Source: Bugulina stolonifera (lineage: Eukaryota; Bryozoa; Gymnolaemata; Cheilostomatida; Bugulidae). Taken from it: DNA of 64,000 nucleotides. The notes beneath the pieces are model-generated. The model was not told the DNA's origin. It did not search any database and saw only the letters and a list, made by a program, of their open reading frames with translations. The stretch covers positions 2,073,501-2,137,500 of the forward strand of contig OW285196.1 of NCBI GenBank assembly GCA_935421135.1, read 5' to 3'. Below, piece by piece: positions 23,338 to 35,390 of the stretch (position 1 is its first letter; each line of letters starts with the position of its first letter). The position numbers and the translations under genes are program-made.

Positions 23338-24398
23338 CAGAGTTGGGTCCAAGTCGACTTGCAAGTCAACAAGTCAAGTCATTTCTAAAATTTTGGAGGC
23401 AAGTCAAGTCGAAGTCAAGTCAGTGCTGCCTCAAGTCAAGTCAAGTCAAGTAACTTCGAAAATTTTGAAGGCAAGTCAAGTCGAAGTCAAGTCAGTGATG
23501 CCTCAAGTCAAGTCAAGTCAAGTCAGCTGTCATGCAAGTCACAAGTCAAGTCAAGTCAAAGTCAAGTCAAGTCGAAATGCAAGTCAAGTGGAAGACAACT
23601 TCAAAAAATTTTACATTTTCCAAAGCATCATTTTTTACGTTTAGTAGGCATTCCAATCCACGAAAAACCTATGCCAAGGTGTAGCAGGGCATGTACATGT
23701 ATGTTATGAAATCATGGTAAAGAACTAGTCTATATAAGTAGTATTATTGGCACTACGGTTGAGACTGGTCATATAGTATTATATACTGTATATTGTAATG
23801 GTGATGAAGTGTTACATAGAATGTAAACAGCACATGGTATAATCCTGCAATTTAACTCTAGTAATTATTGCACTGTGCATTGTATTCACTACTTACACCA
23901 CATCTATACTACACTTACACTACTTGCACTGTGTGTACTTGTGACTATGCATTGTCGTTGTGTAGTCTCACGTACACACAGCCTAGATATTGCCTGAATT
24001 GTGTATCCTCATAGCTAACCTTGATATACTCTGAGTGCTGCTAGTAGCACCGACCTAGTACAAATGATAAATAGGTAGACAATTGAGACCTTTTTTCCAT
24101 GTTGGCTAAACACTGTACAAAATTTTTATTTGCCAGATTGACTTGGCAGAACCCAAGTCAAAATCACAAGTCATTCATGTGTCCAAGTCAAGTCAAGTCA
24201 AGTCACATTGATGTGCAAGTCAAAGTCAAGTCGAAATCACAAGTCATTCATGTGTCCAAGTCAAGTCAAGTCAAGTCACATTGATGCGCAAGTCAAAGTC
24301 AAGTCAAGTCATCAGGTTGGCAAGTCCAAGTCAAGTCGACTTGTGACTTGACTTGACTTGGCAAGTCAAGTCAAATCTATGACTTGGACCCAGCTCTG
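23338..24398. mobile_element. hAT-type MITE with 8-bp target duplication
   Basis: Starts CAGAGTTGGGTCCAAGTC and ends GACTTGGACCCAGCTCTG. The perfect 8-bp duplication TGCCTACC lies at 23330-23337 and 24399-24406. Subterminal blocks are dense in AAGTC repeats on both sides and the middle is non-coding. The CAGAG end and 8-bp duplication are typical of the hAT superfamily. Two more copies lie nested at 48215-49657. It has no transposase, so it depends on one elsewhere. Confidence 0.85.
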
Positions 24399-24406
24399 TG
24401 CCTACC

Positions 24407-24871
24407 CAAGGCATAGTATGCATTGTGGTGAAAGGCCAAGCTAAGGAATGCATATTTTCAAGATTTGTGGTCAGCATTTCAGCTAATACTAATACTAATA
24501 CTAATAATGCCAACTGGCTCATTTACCCAATGGGCTGTTATTGCACATTATGAGATGGCTGTTTTGTATTAAATACAGGTATTAAATAATGAACATTTTA
24601 TGCTGCCAAAAGTTGGGAAGAGCCAAGTTGTGTGAACATACTGTATGATAGGTGATCTCCCTCAAATAAATACTACAGTAAGTTAGCATTGGTCTTAGTT
24701 GCTAGAGAAAAACTACAGGCTGATGTTATCTTAGTACATGACTTTGTGGCAAGTGACAAATAATGCAAAGAAATTGAAACTGTGATGCTACTGCGCAGCC
24801 CAGAGTTTTAGGTATACACTGTTTCAAACAGATCACGAGGAACTTCTACAATATAGATTATACGTAGAACA
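24407..24871. other. Non-coding DNA between two transposons in element B
   Basis: 465 bases without a gene. It contains only a short 'actaat' repetition near 24485-24505. Confidence 0.5.
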
Positions 24872-26215
24872 TCCACATACCGGTTGTACTACATTACGAG
24901 GCCGGGGTTTGCCGGGGTCCGGTGCCGGGGTGACTCAAATTTTATTAAAATTTATTATAAATAATTTATTTTAATTTAATTCAGTATATAGAAGTATATT
25001 TATTAAATTAAAACTCACCTAGACGTTGAATAAACAAAAGTTGTTGATTCACCGGAACTTGTAGGAATAGTGAATTATCGATCGCTGTAAACCTAGCCAG
25101 AGTTGTCATTAAAGACAAACCGGCCATAGGAATTTTAGCCCATAGCACCCCGGTAACTGATTCTATTGGTTTTCTCACTGAGATCGTGTAGACAACTCCA
25201 CAGCATAATCACTTAACCTGGTAATGTTTTATCTAACTAAACTAACTATATGTACGTGTACATATTGACATATAAACCAGATTTCCAAACTCTCAGAAGT
25301 GAAATATGCACATCAAGGTGAGATTACACAGTCAACTGGGTGGCAGCCACAACTGATTTGCTCATACTCATCCAGTTTCTTCAGTCATGTAGTTCGATTG
25401 ATTTGAGATCAAATATCAAACACATCAGACATAATGTATCATGTACTGTGTTTGCAGGCTTCTTGCATTGAAAATTGTGATACAAAAATAAGTAGTCAAA
25501 TTTAGTAACCCAAATAATAACTATGGTGAATGGCAAACAAATATTTAGAAGTTGTCCTCTCTTACCTTATCAAAAGTAGTAAGACAACTCCAAACAACTC
25601 GAATGGATATTACACACTGCAACAAGCTTAGTCATGGTTCAAAACTGTTATTAATTTCCCTTTGAACAAAATCTACAGAGATTTATTTCCTACATATAGA
25701 AAATATGTAACAATATAATGTGTACCATCATGTATATCAATCTCTTGTTTCATTGCAGTTGGTAACATATGAAGCATATGAAGCGCGGTCAATGGTGCTG
25801 TAAGCTATAGCTGCAACTTGCAAAATAAACATTTATGGTGCATGTCATACTTCAAGTGCCAAAGGTTATTTCCCAGTTCCCTCCTTATTTCTTATGCACC
25901 TCTAACAAGACATATCTTCCAGTGAGTGTGCCAGAATAAAGGTGCATGTCAGAGCAGTAAATATCTAGGTAAGATTTGTGGTGTATAATAAATATATTTT
26001 AAGATTCAATATACAAGCTAGCTGCATTTGGAGAACAGTACTTACACACATAAAATTATATATGCAACAGAAGAATTAGATTTAAAACTGACACCAGCGA
26101 TACCAGTATTAGCTATATATAGATACAGTCATATAATATATACATGTATTATACAGAATATAAAAATTTATGCGAGGAACTTCAAAATAGTGCTCTAAGT
26201 TTACAAAATGAGCAG

Positions 26216-26414
26216 GTTATAAAATATGTTTTATGGATGGAATATATTATTGCTGTTACAATATTGTTTCATGGTAATGCTAATAGTACATCCACCAATC
26301 ATCAAACGACAATATTATTGTCGTTTGATGATTGGTGGATGTACTATTAGCATTACCATGAAACAATATTGTAACAGCAATAATATATACCATCCATAAA
26401 ACATATTTTACATA
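26216..26414. repeat. Near-perfect palindrome of about 200 bases
   Basis: Two arms of about 99 bases mirror each other around base 26315 with essentially no spacer and about one mismatch. Each arm contains 'atccaccaatcatcaaacga'. It would form a long hairpin. The ends read TAAAATATG..., flanked by TA, so a small fold-back MITE inside the MULE is likely. It lies downstream of the transposase stop. Confidence 0.85.
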
Positions 26415-26933
26415 TATATACATGTAATATACAGATAGGCAAAGTGTTATTTCAAGATGATCAATAGCATAACAAAAACAAGATGGCAAAACACAGTATA
26501 GAGGGCTCAAGTACAAATAGACAACAACATGAAAATAATGTCAACGCTAACTTCCCATGTAACTTGGCCACTATTTTATTACTGACCAGCCAGTATTGTT
26601 GTGGGTTTCAATAAGGTTGATAACAACGGAGAAAACAATCAAGTTGTGAATTTAATTTATAACATAAAATGATTTGGGTAAAGGCATAGACACACACAGC
26701 TGTTTGCAGCTAGTGCGTTGGCCTATTAAATAGCTGCATTTAGATTAAATATACAAAAATGTAGTAACTAGGGTGGATTTTTGGCAAGGTCAGTAAGTTC
26801 AATATTTTGAGCTAGTTAACCTTGCTGTGCAAGTCCTGTGCAGTTAAGTATATTTATCCACAATGTGGCTAGCGGTCAACGCGCTAGCTGCAAACAGCTG
26901 TATGGCTAGAGGGCAAAACACATAAATCTGGTA

Positions 26934-29781
26934 TTATTTGTACCAATTTTTCACTGGAATTCTGATGTTTCGTTGAATGTCTGCTATGTCTCTAGCAGAC
27001 AGTACTTTATTCATATAATTGCAAATATGTACAGGCTTGCATTGGAAATCTTTATGACCTAGGCAGTTTATATGCACATAAACATTCTGCATACGAGTAG
27101 AAATACAAACCTTATTATCTTTCCGGTATCTGCGATACGTTTGAACACATCCTACAATGCGATCCTGCACTGTGTATTTTTTGTTGCACCCATAGCATGT
27201 AGTTATAGGCGGACCTTTGGGAATGCAATTCATTCGGTCTTTGAATATTACTGCAGTTTTATGAATATCAATATTGGTACAAAATTCTGCTGAAAGAGAT
27301 CTAGACTGTCTTTTACGTGGCCGCTCATGGCGCTTGCGGCCAGCACTATATGCAATATTTTGTTTTATTAGTGATGTTAATGTTATGGAAGAAGTTGTAA
27401 TTTCAGGGCTTGAAGTGCATGTAGAATTCACAGGCACAGATGACGCATAATGACTGCCCATCTGTGCCATGTACGACTTCCGCTGGTTTTCAGATGTAGC
27501 GTAAAAAGTTGCAGGTGTCAGCTGGATGTGCTTATAGCCGGCTTTCAATTGGTACTTTCCCTCACCTATTAAGCTCCCGTGGATGTTATTATATTGTGAC
27601 TCCGCCAATTCTTGCCATTTTAAAACAAACTGAGGCAGTGGAGTGAGTCTAGCGACTGACTGCTTTAGCAATTTATTTATGCTTTCATTTGCATTATTAT
27701 AATAGTGCTGGTTCAACAGGCCGGCTTCTATTCTAGGGGCTTGAATTAAAGATTGAAGAAATGATAGATACTGATGTTTTAAAAACCACTTATATATATT
27801 TGGGGATACAGTATTCCAACGCTTACTCATTTCAGATAAGTTCTCTTCAAACTGCTTTTTATCAATGGAGTTTATCAATTCTAAAAATATATCATCCAAA
27901 ATTGTGTTTTTCTCTGCCTGGTTGAGATTTTGTGAAGTTAAGTATCTAGTTATATTGTCCTCAACGTGTTTCCTACACAACAAATGTTTTAGTTTAGGCA
28001 TGTGAAGTTTGAAGCCATTAAATATCTCCATTTGTCTATCAGAGCCAAGGAATCGAATGTTTTTAAGTGCAGGCCTTAGGTTTAATAAATCGCTAGCAAG
28101 CTGGCGATAAGCAGCCTCTGGGTGCTCTGTATGTACTAAAGTGGGACCTAATAATGCTGGCTCTGATAAAGTCTGTGAATGAACTAACATAGGATGTTGA
28201 ATGGCAGTTGGTGTCACATAAACACCATGTCCAATGTTGTATGTCATATCAACCCCTAGAATTGCCGGCTTCATGCTATCTATAGTGCAAAACTCTTCTA
28301 TTAAGGTTAACTGATATTCAGTTGCCAATGTCATGGAAAAATTGCACAACTTGCCCAAGTGTATTACCTGTATTGGGCTATTCTTTTCACTACTCATAGA
28401 GATAAGTTTTGCAATTTCATCACTCTTATGAACACTACGCTTGCTGGTACAGTTATAAATTTGTTTCATATTTCTAGGATATTCTGTTTCTGCCTGACAA
28501 TTGAATAGACCACCAGCATTTTGAAATATACTATCATTAATTTGTGGGGGAGTCTCCTTTCCATGCCGCTCCCTAATCTCATTCAACACACTTGGTTTTG
28601 TAGCAGTGAATGGCTTGTGTTGTTTGCTATTGCCGTGTGAGTCCATAGGGGGTAGAGTGTGAGGAGTGCCAGTAAACTTATATGTAACAATAGCAAAGCA
28701 TGGAGTATTCCTAGATTTATCCATAATATTTTTACGTAATTCCACAACACGCCTCAAAAAGCTTCCATCTCTTTTTAACTTGTAGTGAGTTGATTTAATT
28801 TCCCATTCCCCTTTGCCCTCTTTATTTCTAATAAATTGATTATCTTTTATATTATAGTAGAACCAATCACATGATTGATTAATAAAACACCCCAAGCCAT
28901 CGCGTGTAACATCTTTAGCTGCCTTTAATGATTTCATGTCAACTAAAAAGGTGGCATTTCTGCTGCATTTGTAAGGGGTAGAATTGCAAATATTTCTAAC
29001 ATTTCTTTGGATAGCATCCTCAAATATTCGCATGTATTCGTCAAGTTTCGTAATACTATACTTACAAAAGTAGGGCGTGTTAATGTCATCGTTGAGGAGT
29101 TCATTATCAGGCTCAATCCTAGAAAAAATGAATGCAAATATGAACAATATGAGAAAAGTAGACTCCTCAGAGTAATATAGAATGTTCAAGCGTGTGTTGT
29201 TTGAGTTATATTATACTGGCAATGACATGACCGAGTGTTGGACTTATCCTATATTGTGATTCAAAAGGTGTAGCAGTAAACTTACTTTTCATCTCGACAT
29301 AATATGGCAACACAAAGTTCTAGATCGATAGCAGAATATGTATTACATTGTATGTACTTTTCCAATCAAGAGATAACAGATTTCACTCCTCACAAGATAA
29401 TTAAGTGCATAGCTGTTTACATTGTACTGTGGCAAACAATAATTTAACACATTAATAAATCAGTATAACTTACACTGTGCTATAATCTGTCGGTATCCCA
29501 ACACCTAGACAATCTGATAATTCGGAATCGGATGACAGCTCTATGACATCGGTTGGCCGCTCTATGACATCATCAGTTGAAATCTCAAAGGCATCATCAG
29601 AGGACAGCTCTATGACATCATCAGTTGACATCTCTATGATATCATGGGAGGACATCTCTATGGTATCATCAGACAGCAACTGAATGGTGCGGTCAGCAGC
29701 AACACTGTTTCCCGCCGTAATCACATCAGCTGATGCTGATGGAACATTTACTGCGCTAAGAATTGACTCAAAAGTTAACAT
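26934..29781 (-). CDS. MULE transposase with N-terminal SUMO-interaction-like repeats (two exons, 830 aa)
   Basis: Exon 1 is 29781-29474 (GTAAGT donor), the intron 29473-29119, and exon 2 29118-26934 after a TTTTTTCTAG acceptor. The sum is 2493 nt in frame. The core matches the MULE transposase pattern: Asp393 (GVDMTYN), Asp463 (GSDRQME) and a CxxH at 484-487 (LCRKH). A basic patch near residue 700 (RKRHERPRKR) may be a nuclear signal, and a Cys/His-rich tail follows (CYGCNKKY onward). Residues 38-87 are tandem eight-residue repeats of the form D-[VIA]-[IF]-E-[LMI]-S-[ST]-D, such as DDVIELSS, which fit the SUMO-interaction consensus. The protein should cut and join the MULE ends in the nucleus. 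I cannot place the third catalytic acidic residue with confidence. Confidence 0.82.
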
Positions 29782-30194
29782 TCATGGTAGATAATTATAA
29801 ATAAAATCAGATTGCCAAAGCATTAACATCCACATCACATAGATCTAACTGGAGTACCTAGGTTGCAATCCAGTAAATTTCAGTACTTAACTGTAGTATC
29901 ATCAGTGATGTGGTCCATCACCTCAGCAAAATGAGAAAACAAGGTAACTACAGAACTTTGAAGAATAACAGGCTAATATTGGAGTTGTCATTAGTATACT
30001 CTATAATGGTTATAACAAGGTTGCATGCACTATATCACTACATGTTAGATCTTTATTATCCTTCAGCCGCTTGTTGACAAACACTTTAACATGCTATGAG
30101 TAAAAAACAAATGCAGGCAGCCTAAATTCAATCGAAAGACAGAAAGAGAAATGTGATGCTCTAGTATCTGGAACCCCCAACCTAACTGGACAGA
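29782..30194. other. Intergenic stretch between transposase and protease genes of the MULE
   Basis: About 410 bases, presumably holding the protease 3' UTR and the transposase promoter. A good donor (GTAAGT at 30214-30209) lies just before the protease stop. Splicing from it would change only the last few residues; I found no convincing partner exon. Confidence 0.4.
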
Positions 30195-33100
30195 TTATGG
30201 ATCTGTACACTTACCATTGATTAACCTGTATAAGATTTTAAAATTAATGTACATAATGACTACATTTTGTTCATCATACTTTCTCAATTTTCGCATCCTG
30301 ATCGCCTGCGGACAGTAATAGACTAATAATGAATTTTGGTTGCCATCAATTACCACTTCCAAGCAAATTATGTAAGCCCTGCGTAGAGTAGACAAGTCAG
30401 ATATCTCATCGTCGTCGATGCAAAACCATCTATCACTCTTAACATGCGCTACATAGTGGCCGTTGTTCATATGAGGTCCACGATGTTCAATTCCTGCCCT
30501 TGGTCTCAAGTCCACCGTCTCCTAAAAAGAAAAAAGTATAAGGCTGTATAAGCCAGTAATCCAATGCAAGCTGAAAACAACGATGTTGTAGTTCAACAGT
30601 GTACACATAAGCGGATCATCCTAATCAATCTTCAAACTTTTTATTTTTTGTAAATCTAACATGAAGTAATATGCACAATCGCATCTTGTGGAGTTTTCAC
30701 GTGATACCTCAAACCACATACCTACCTCTCATAACAGAAATTAATAGAGCAAAGACAACTTCCAACACAAAATTCCTGTGACTTGCATCAGAACTCACCA
30801 TATCTGCAGTCCCCATAGAGATCACATCAGGAATGTCAATCTCGAAATTAAGCTTTTTCCCATTGGGAGTAAAGCGTTTCATCATCATGATAAGGTAGCT
30901 GGGCATTTTCTGGATGTTGGTTTGTTGGGTTGTGGTACCAGTTCGGCCACAACTGTAATAACATTGATATCATTGTGTCATATAGCACCTACATGCATAT
31001 ATAACAACGCAAGGATTTAATTATAATATAGAGTATGACACTATAGGAGGACACAATGCATTTGAGCAGTTCTCCAATAATACTCTTGGATCAGATAAAG
31101 CTGTACATAGACATTACAAAGAAAACCAACACACCTTGAACACAAAAAGTCATGAATATGCTCATGAGACCCAAAGGTGAGCCCAAACACTTGCTCCAAG
31201 GAAACTATTCCATCTTCCTAAAACATGCAGACATACACACATATGTAACCAGGTCAACTAGGACGATTGAACAGAATCAATGCATTAAAATAGATGCTTA
31301 ATGTTCGATTATAGAAAGTTGCAGTTTCTAAATGCCATGTAGATATATGTTTTAGTATAATCGGGAGGGTCATAACCTTCTGAAATATTATATTATAAAG
31401 TGCCCAAAAAGTTGGCATAGAGGTCAACGCCAATGCACAGTTAACATTACCTAACAACTTGCAAAAATGCTATGGTCAATGTACATGTAAGGTCAATAAT
31501 GTAGCTAATTAATTCAGACCATTGCATCCATAAGCTCCAACATTATTCTCCATAATTCCATACAAAATTTTCCAAAAACTCAAACTATATAGGCCTACCA
31601 TTGAGGCAGTGTTCGAAGTGGAACAAATGAGGTGGGTACATGGTGCATGCAATCTTACAGATTAGTTTTGCATAGCTATCCACTTAATCTTATAGTAGCT
31701 AACGAATTAGTGAATTACTAAAAGGAAAAATCATGCTCTAGAGTGATTCAAACCCATGTTCTTATGAATGACAATCAAGCACTCAACCATTACACGGTCC
31801 ACGTGCCTGCATGAGGGAAAAATAGCTATTAAAATGAGGGTACACGCCTGCTGGCCATATAACCACTAAAATTGAGGTAGGTATAATTACATTTCGAACC
31901 TTGCATTGGAGCTTTTCACTTACCTGCATGTGCGAAGTCATGGGAGCAATATTGAATTGTTCCAGCCTGGTAGAAGAGTCACAGCAGACATTACACTTGA
32001 GAGTGTGTTGCAGCTCCCCATAGAAGTGACTCATGCTTTCGCTAAAATTAAGGTTGAAGAGGTTGTCTTTACACTAATAATGAGACCTCTTAAGAATTTA
32101 AGCCAATTTGAAACTTCTACGTAATAAAAAGTCAACTCACCGCTGGCAAGGGATATTAATCAAGGTCTGCAAAGTTTCAGCTGCATCTTGTTGTTGACCA
32201 TTCATGAGGTCAGGCATTTGATCTAAAGTCAAAGTAGAAATCGTCCAAGATACGGTAACTAATTAATGTATTTTACGTAACTAGCACAGAGGATTAGTAG
32301 GGAATTAGATTTCACCTGTCAAGTTTTCCAAATACTCACCTTTTGCCAGATCGTACAAATATTGGTCATTATAACCTGTTGTTGATAACACACAAGGCAG
32401 ACATGTCCTGGATGAGCCTAGAAATGTACAAATTATTGTTAATAATTACAAGAACATGACTCTACTTGAAAACTAGTAGTCAGCAATACTGATCTTTTAG
32501 AGAAGATAAAAATGCAGCTTTGTTAATAGATTTAAGTCAACGATGCTACAAGTAAAAATCAATTGCCTGTACTTACATAAGTTTCTCGAAGCAGCAGTTG
32601 CTCTGAGCAACTGAGCGCAACTGTTCAAAAAACAGTTGTTATTGAAGTTGGCAATTCCAGCAAATTCTGCAAAACAGGACGGTCAATAATTTAACAAACC
32701 AATTGAATCAATAATATAAAATCAATGAAGGTAATTAATTACCAATAATCACATTGACTATTTTGTTTTACACATTGATGTGGATAATATCTACATAGTA
32801 ATATACTATATCTATACATATACATACTATACTATACATAATTATACATACTATACTATACAATATATACTATACTATTACCTATACTACAGAGTTTTTT
32901 TGACGAACGAGAGCTAGGTTAAAGAATCATTCTGAACAAAAATTAGACTGATGTTCATTTATAATGATGATTAATAGCTATTCTATTTTTGTTTAAAATT
33001 ATAATTATTAAATAATTATAATATAATTTAATAACTATACTATTATCGTAATTATTATAAAATTGTTTAATAATTTTTATTTTAAATTAAGATGGCAAAG

Positions 33101-33326
33101 GTATAAAATAATCATCATTATCAATGACCATCGTTTAATTATTGTAACTAATTAAAATTGACATAATTAATAATAAGATAAACTTTAGTTTAGTTTTATG
33201 TTACTCACTGGGCGAGACCATTCGGCACTCAGTAGTGAGTCAACAGTAATTGTCAACAATAATGGTTAACTTGTACTGCCTAATTATTTACAAATATGTA
33301 TTGTACTAACCAGTGTTGCAGTCCAT
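30195..33326 (-). CDS. Compact ubiquitin-specific protease (USP, C19 type), eight exons, 315 aa
   Basis: Exons read leftward: 33326-33311, 32666-32577, 32417-32340, 32222-32141, 32041-31924, 31217-31135, 30952-30799 and 30521-30195. All have GT/AG borders and the frame is continuous to TAA. USP boxes appear in the canonical order. The Cys box has catalytic Cys17 in NNNCFLNS; QQDAAETL lies at 72-79. The zinc-ribbon pairs are C105/C108 and C154/C157. A PSYLIMMMKRF strand is at 173-183, and the His box has GHY with His229, then CIDDDE. The whole is about a minimal USP catalytic core. It would remove ubiquitin (or a relative) from proteins. Its position inside the MULE, upstream of the transposase on the same strand, suggests it protects the transposase or alters host control; that is inference. 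The C-terminal end is uncertain. Confidence 0.85.
31609..31905. repeat. Interspersed repeat within a USP intron
   Basis: It starts CAGTGTTCGAAGTGG and ends near 'acatttcgaacc', with 'tgaggtgggtaca' at one side, 'gagggtacacgcctgctg' at the other, and a tRNA-like B box in the middle (31745-31757). A fragment of the same family lies at 2530-2640. It is inside the 706-base intron between exons 5 and 6 and does not touch splice sites. Confidence 0.5.
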
Positions 33327-33748
33327 AATGAAGATGATACACAAGAAAATATCAGAAAAGCAGAAATCTTGAAGAAATAATAATGTAGCAACAAAAGCAC
33401 GTTGTTGAGAAAGGAAGTAGACAATGGTTGTCATTGGCAACGAATGGCACAATCGGAGAAACACCGAAACACAAGGTCGGGGTAACGCAGGCAAGATTAA
33501 CAAGGTCTACTTGTCGTGTGATATCCTATATTGACAAGTTTTATTTGGCCGGTTTGTCTTCAGAAATGGCTTTCGTTTAGTGAGTCACTTTTTGTGACTA
33601 GGTGAGTTTTAATTTAATAAATATACTTCTATATACTGAATTAAATTAAAATAAATTATTTATAATAAATTTTAATAAAATTTGAGTCACCCCGGCACCG
33701 GACCCCGGCAAACCCCGGCCCCGTAATGTAGTACAACCGTCCACATAC

Positions 33749-34867
33749 CAGTGCCAAATAACTTTACTAGTCTACAGTATTCACAATTTGGGTCATTTTT
33801 ATGTCAATATGTATAATTATTGCAATGCAGTTTGTTAGTCATACTTAATTAGATTCTCAAAGAAAAGATATACAGTACATGCATTAATTAACTTGAAGCA
33901 CAGCTAACATTATTCTAACATTGGAGTAATATTGTTAACTTTCAACCATAGGGTAAACTCTGCACAAGTGCATGTTAGTAACATTATAACATCATGATAA
34001 TTTGACAATGCAATCCAATAACAGCACAATCAGATAACAGAAGTGTTGAGGTAGTCTAAATTTCGATAAATTTTTTTACATTAGCTTTGTACATATATAC
34101 ATTTGTAATTAGGTAATGTATCTGCAATCCCCCTTTTCCAGTATTTCAGAAGCACCAAGAATGCACAAGTTAGGCACAACCAGGATCAGTAGTTCGATAT
34201 TACAGTAGGTTATGCTAGCCAACGGAGGTCTGTATGTAGCTGATGATGCTCCGTTTGACTTTTCACTGCAGGGTGAAATACCAACCAGCCACTAGTACCA
34301 GTCTGGAAATAGAAAACGTTACACTTAGTTTTGTAACAGGTTCGGTATATACATGTAGTGTAGATGGCTTGTATAGTATTGATTCTCAAACAGAGAGTAT
34401 TCACATAACATACAGTGCCAACTGCAACATAGAGGTTATGAGATTTTCAATATATAGAAATAGCGTAATGAGTAATTAATACAAGAAGTGACTGGGTAAC
34501 TATGGAAACGTTCTGGTACAATCTACTTCAAGCTTTACATTGTTTGACTTGTACAATAATATATTTATGTGATAAACAATAGACTTGCACCCATAAATAA
34601 AAGGCATACTAAAAGGGGTTACAATTACATGTACAATTGCTTCTAATGTAAGACAATGTTTAAATTAAATGTGAGCCTTTTAAAATACTGTATCTACAGT
34701 ATTATAATAAGAAATCAAAATGTGAACAAATAACTTAAAACTCTAAAATTATTTGCTTTACCTTATAGTGATCTAAGTCCCACTATCAAAATGTCTTCTC
34801 TCATAGTGTCATACAGTCTGCAGTAGTGATGGTCAGTCTGTCCATACCAGCTGCATCATTGCACATT
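33749..34867. other. Non-coding DNA inside element B, right of the MULE
   Basis: No gene seen. AT-rich, with short open frames that lack support. It may derive from decayed element B sequence, but I found no polymerase-like motif. Confidence 0.5.
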
Positions 34868-35387
34868 CACTACTTTTCCATGCTTCGTATTTTGCTTCGT
34901 ATTTAGCTTCGTATTTAAAATACGAAGGATGGAATTGGCACAAAATACGTATTTCCTAACCTTCGTAGGAGCAAGCTCCTTCGACCGTGAGACTTCGTAT
35001 TTCCGAAAATACGTAGGGATTTTTATTGCTTCGTAGGATGGAAGCGCCATCCTTCGAAGCTAATGTACAAGCACTAGTTAGTAGTAGACTATCTGTGGCT
35101 GGCGCAATAGCGTTCACGCTTGAATAACTGCTTGTTGATAACTACATTATGGTTATGACGTCAGTTTGGCTGTGCGCTCCTTGTTGCGGTTGATTTCACA
35201 TTAGACAACGCATAGCTATTTTTAACTCACGAGGTTATTGTACTATGATGTCATAGGCGGGAAAACTTAAATGCGTTTGCCACAAAACAGTTGAACAAAA
35301 TACGAAGCATGGAATTGGACTGGAATGGAGCTTCGAAGGGTGAAACAACTCCCTTCGAAGGAAAATACGAAGCATGGAAAAGTAGTG
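34868..35387. mobile_element. CACTA-ended MITE, 520 bp
   Basis: The ends are perfect inverted repeats of 26 bases beginning CACTACTTTTCCATGC, with ATT on both sides (34865-34867 and 35388-35390) as a 3-bp duplication. CACTA ends with a 3-bp duplication are typical of the CACTA/EnSpm superfamily. Inside are further 'acgaag' repeats near both ends and no coding frame. Confidence 0.75.
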
Positions 35388-35390
35388 ATT

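Larger units (their letters stand above)
24881..33739. mobile_element. Mutator-like element (MULE) carrying transposase and ubiquitin protease genes
   Basis: TIRs of 142 bases (24881-25022 and 33598-33739) start CGGTTGTACTACATTACG and differ by one base in their GC-rich outer part. The 9-bp duplication TCCACATAC at 24872-24880 and 33740-33748 is perfect, as expected for Mutator superfamily elements (9-11 bp). Two leftward spliced genes fill it: a transposase (26934-29781) and a ubiquitin-specific protease (30195-33326). The nearly identical TIRs and intact frames indicate recent insertion into element B. The 1.9 kb at 25023-26933 and the AT-rich 32690-33300 stretch hold no exon that I recognise. 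Confidence 0.92.

Noticed and set aside
29782..30521. Fusion of the USP and transposase into one spliced protein.
   Set aside because: The candidate joins that I tried from the donor at 30214 run into stops soon after, and the transposase has its own ATG exon. Two genes are simpler.
30195..33326. Ordinary host USP gene into which a transposon inserted.
   Set aside because: The whole gene lies within the MULE's TIRs and 9-bp duplications, with the transposase downstream on the same strand, so it moved with the element.
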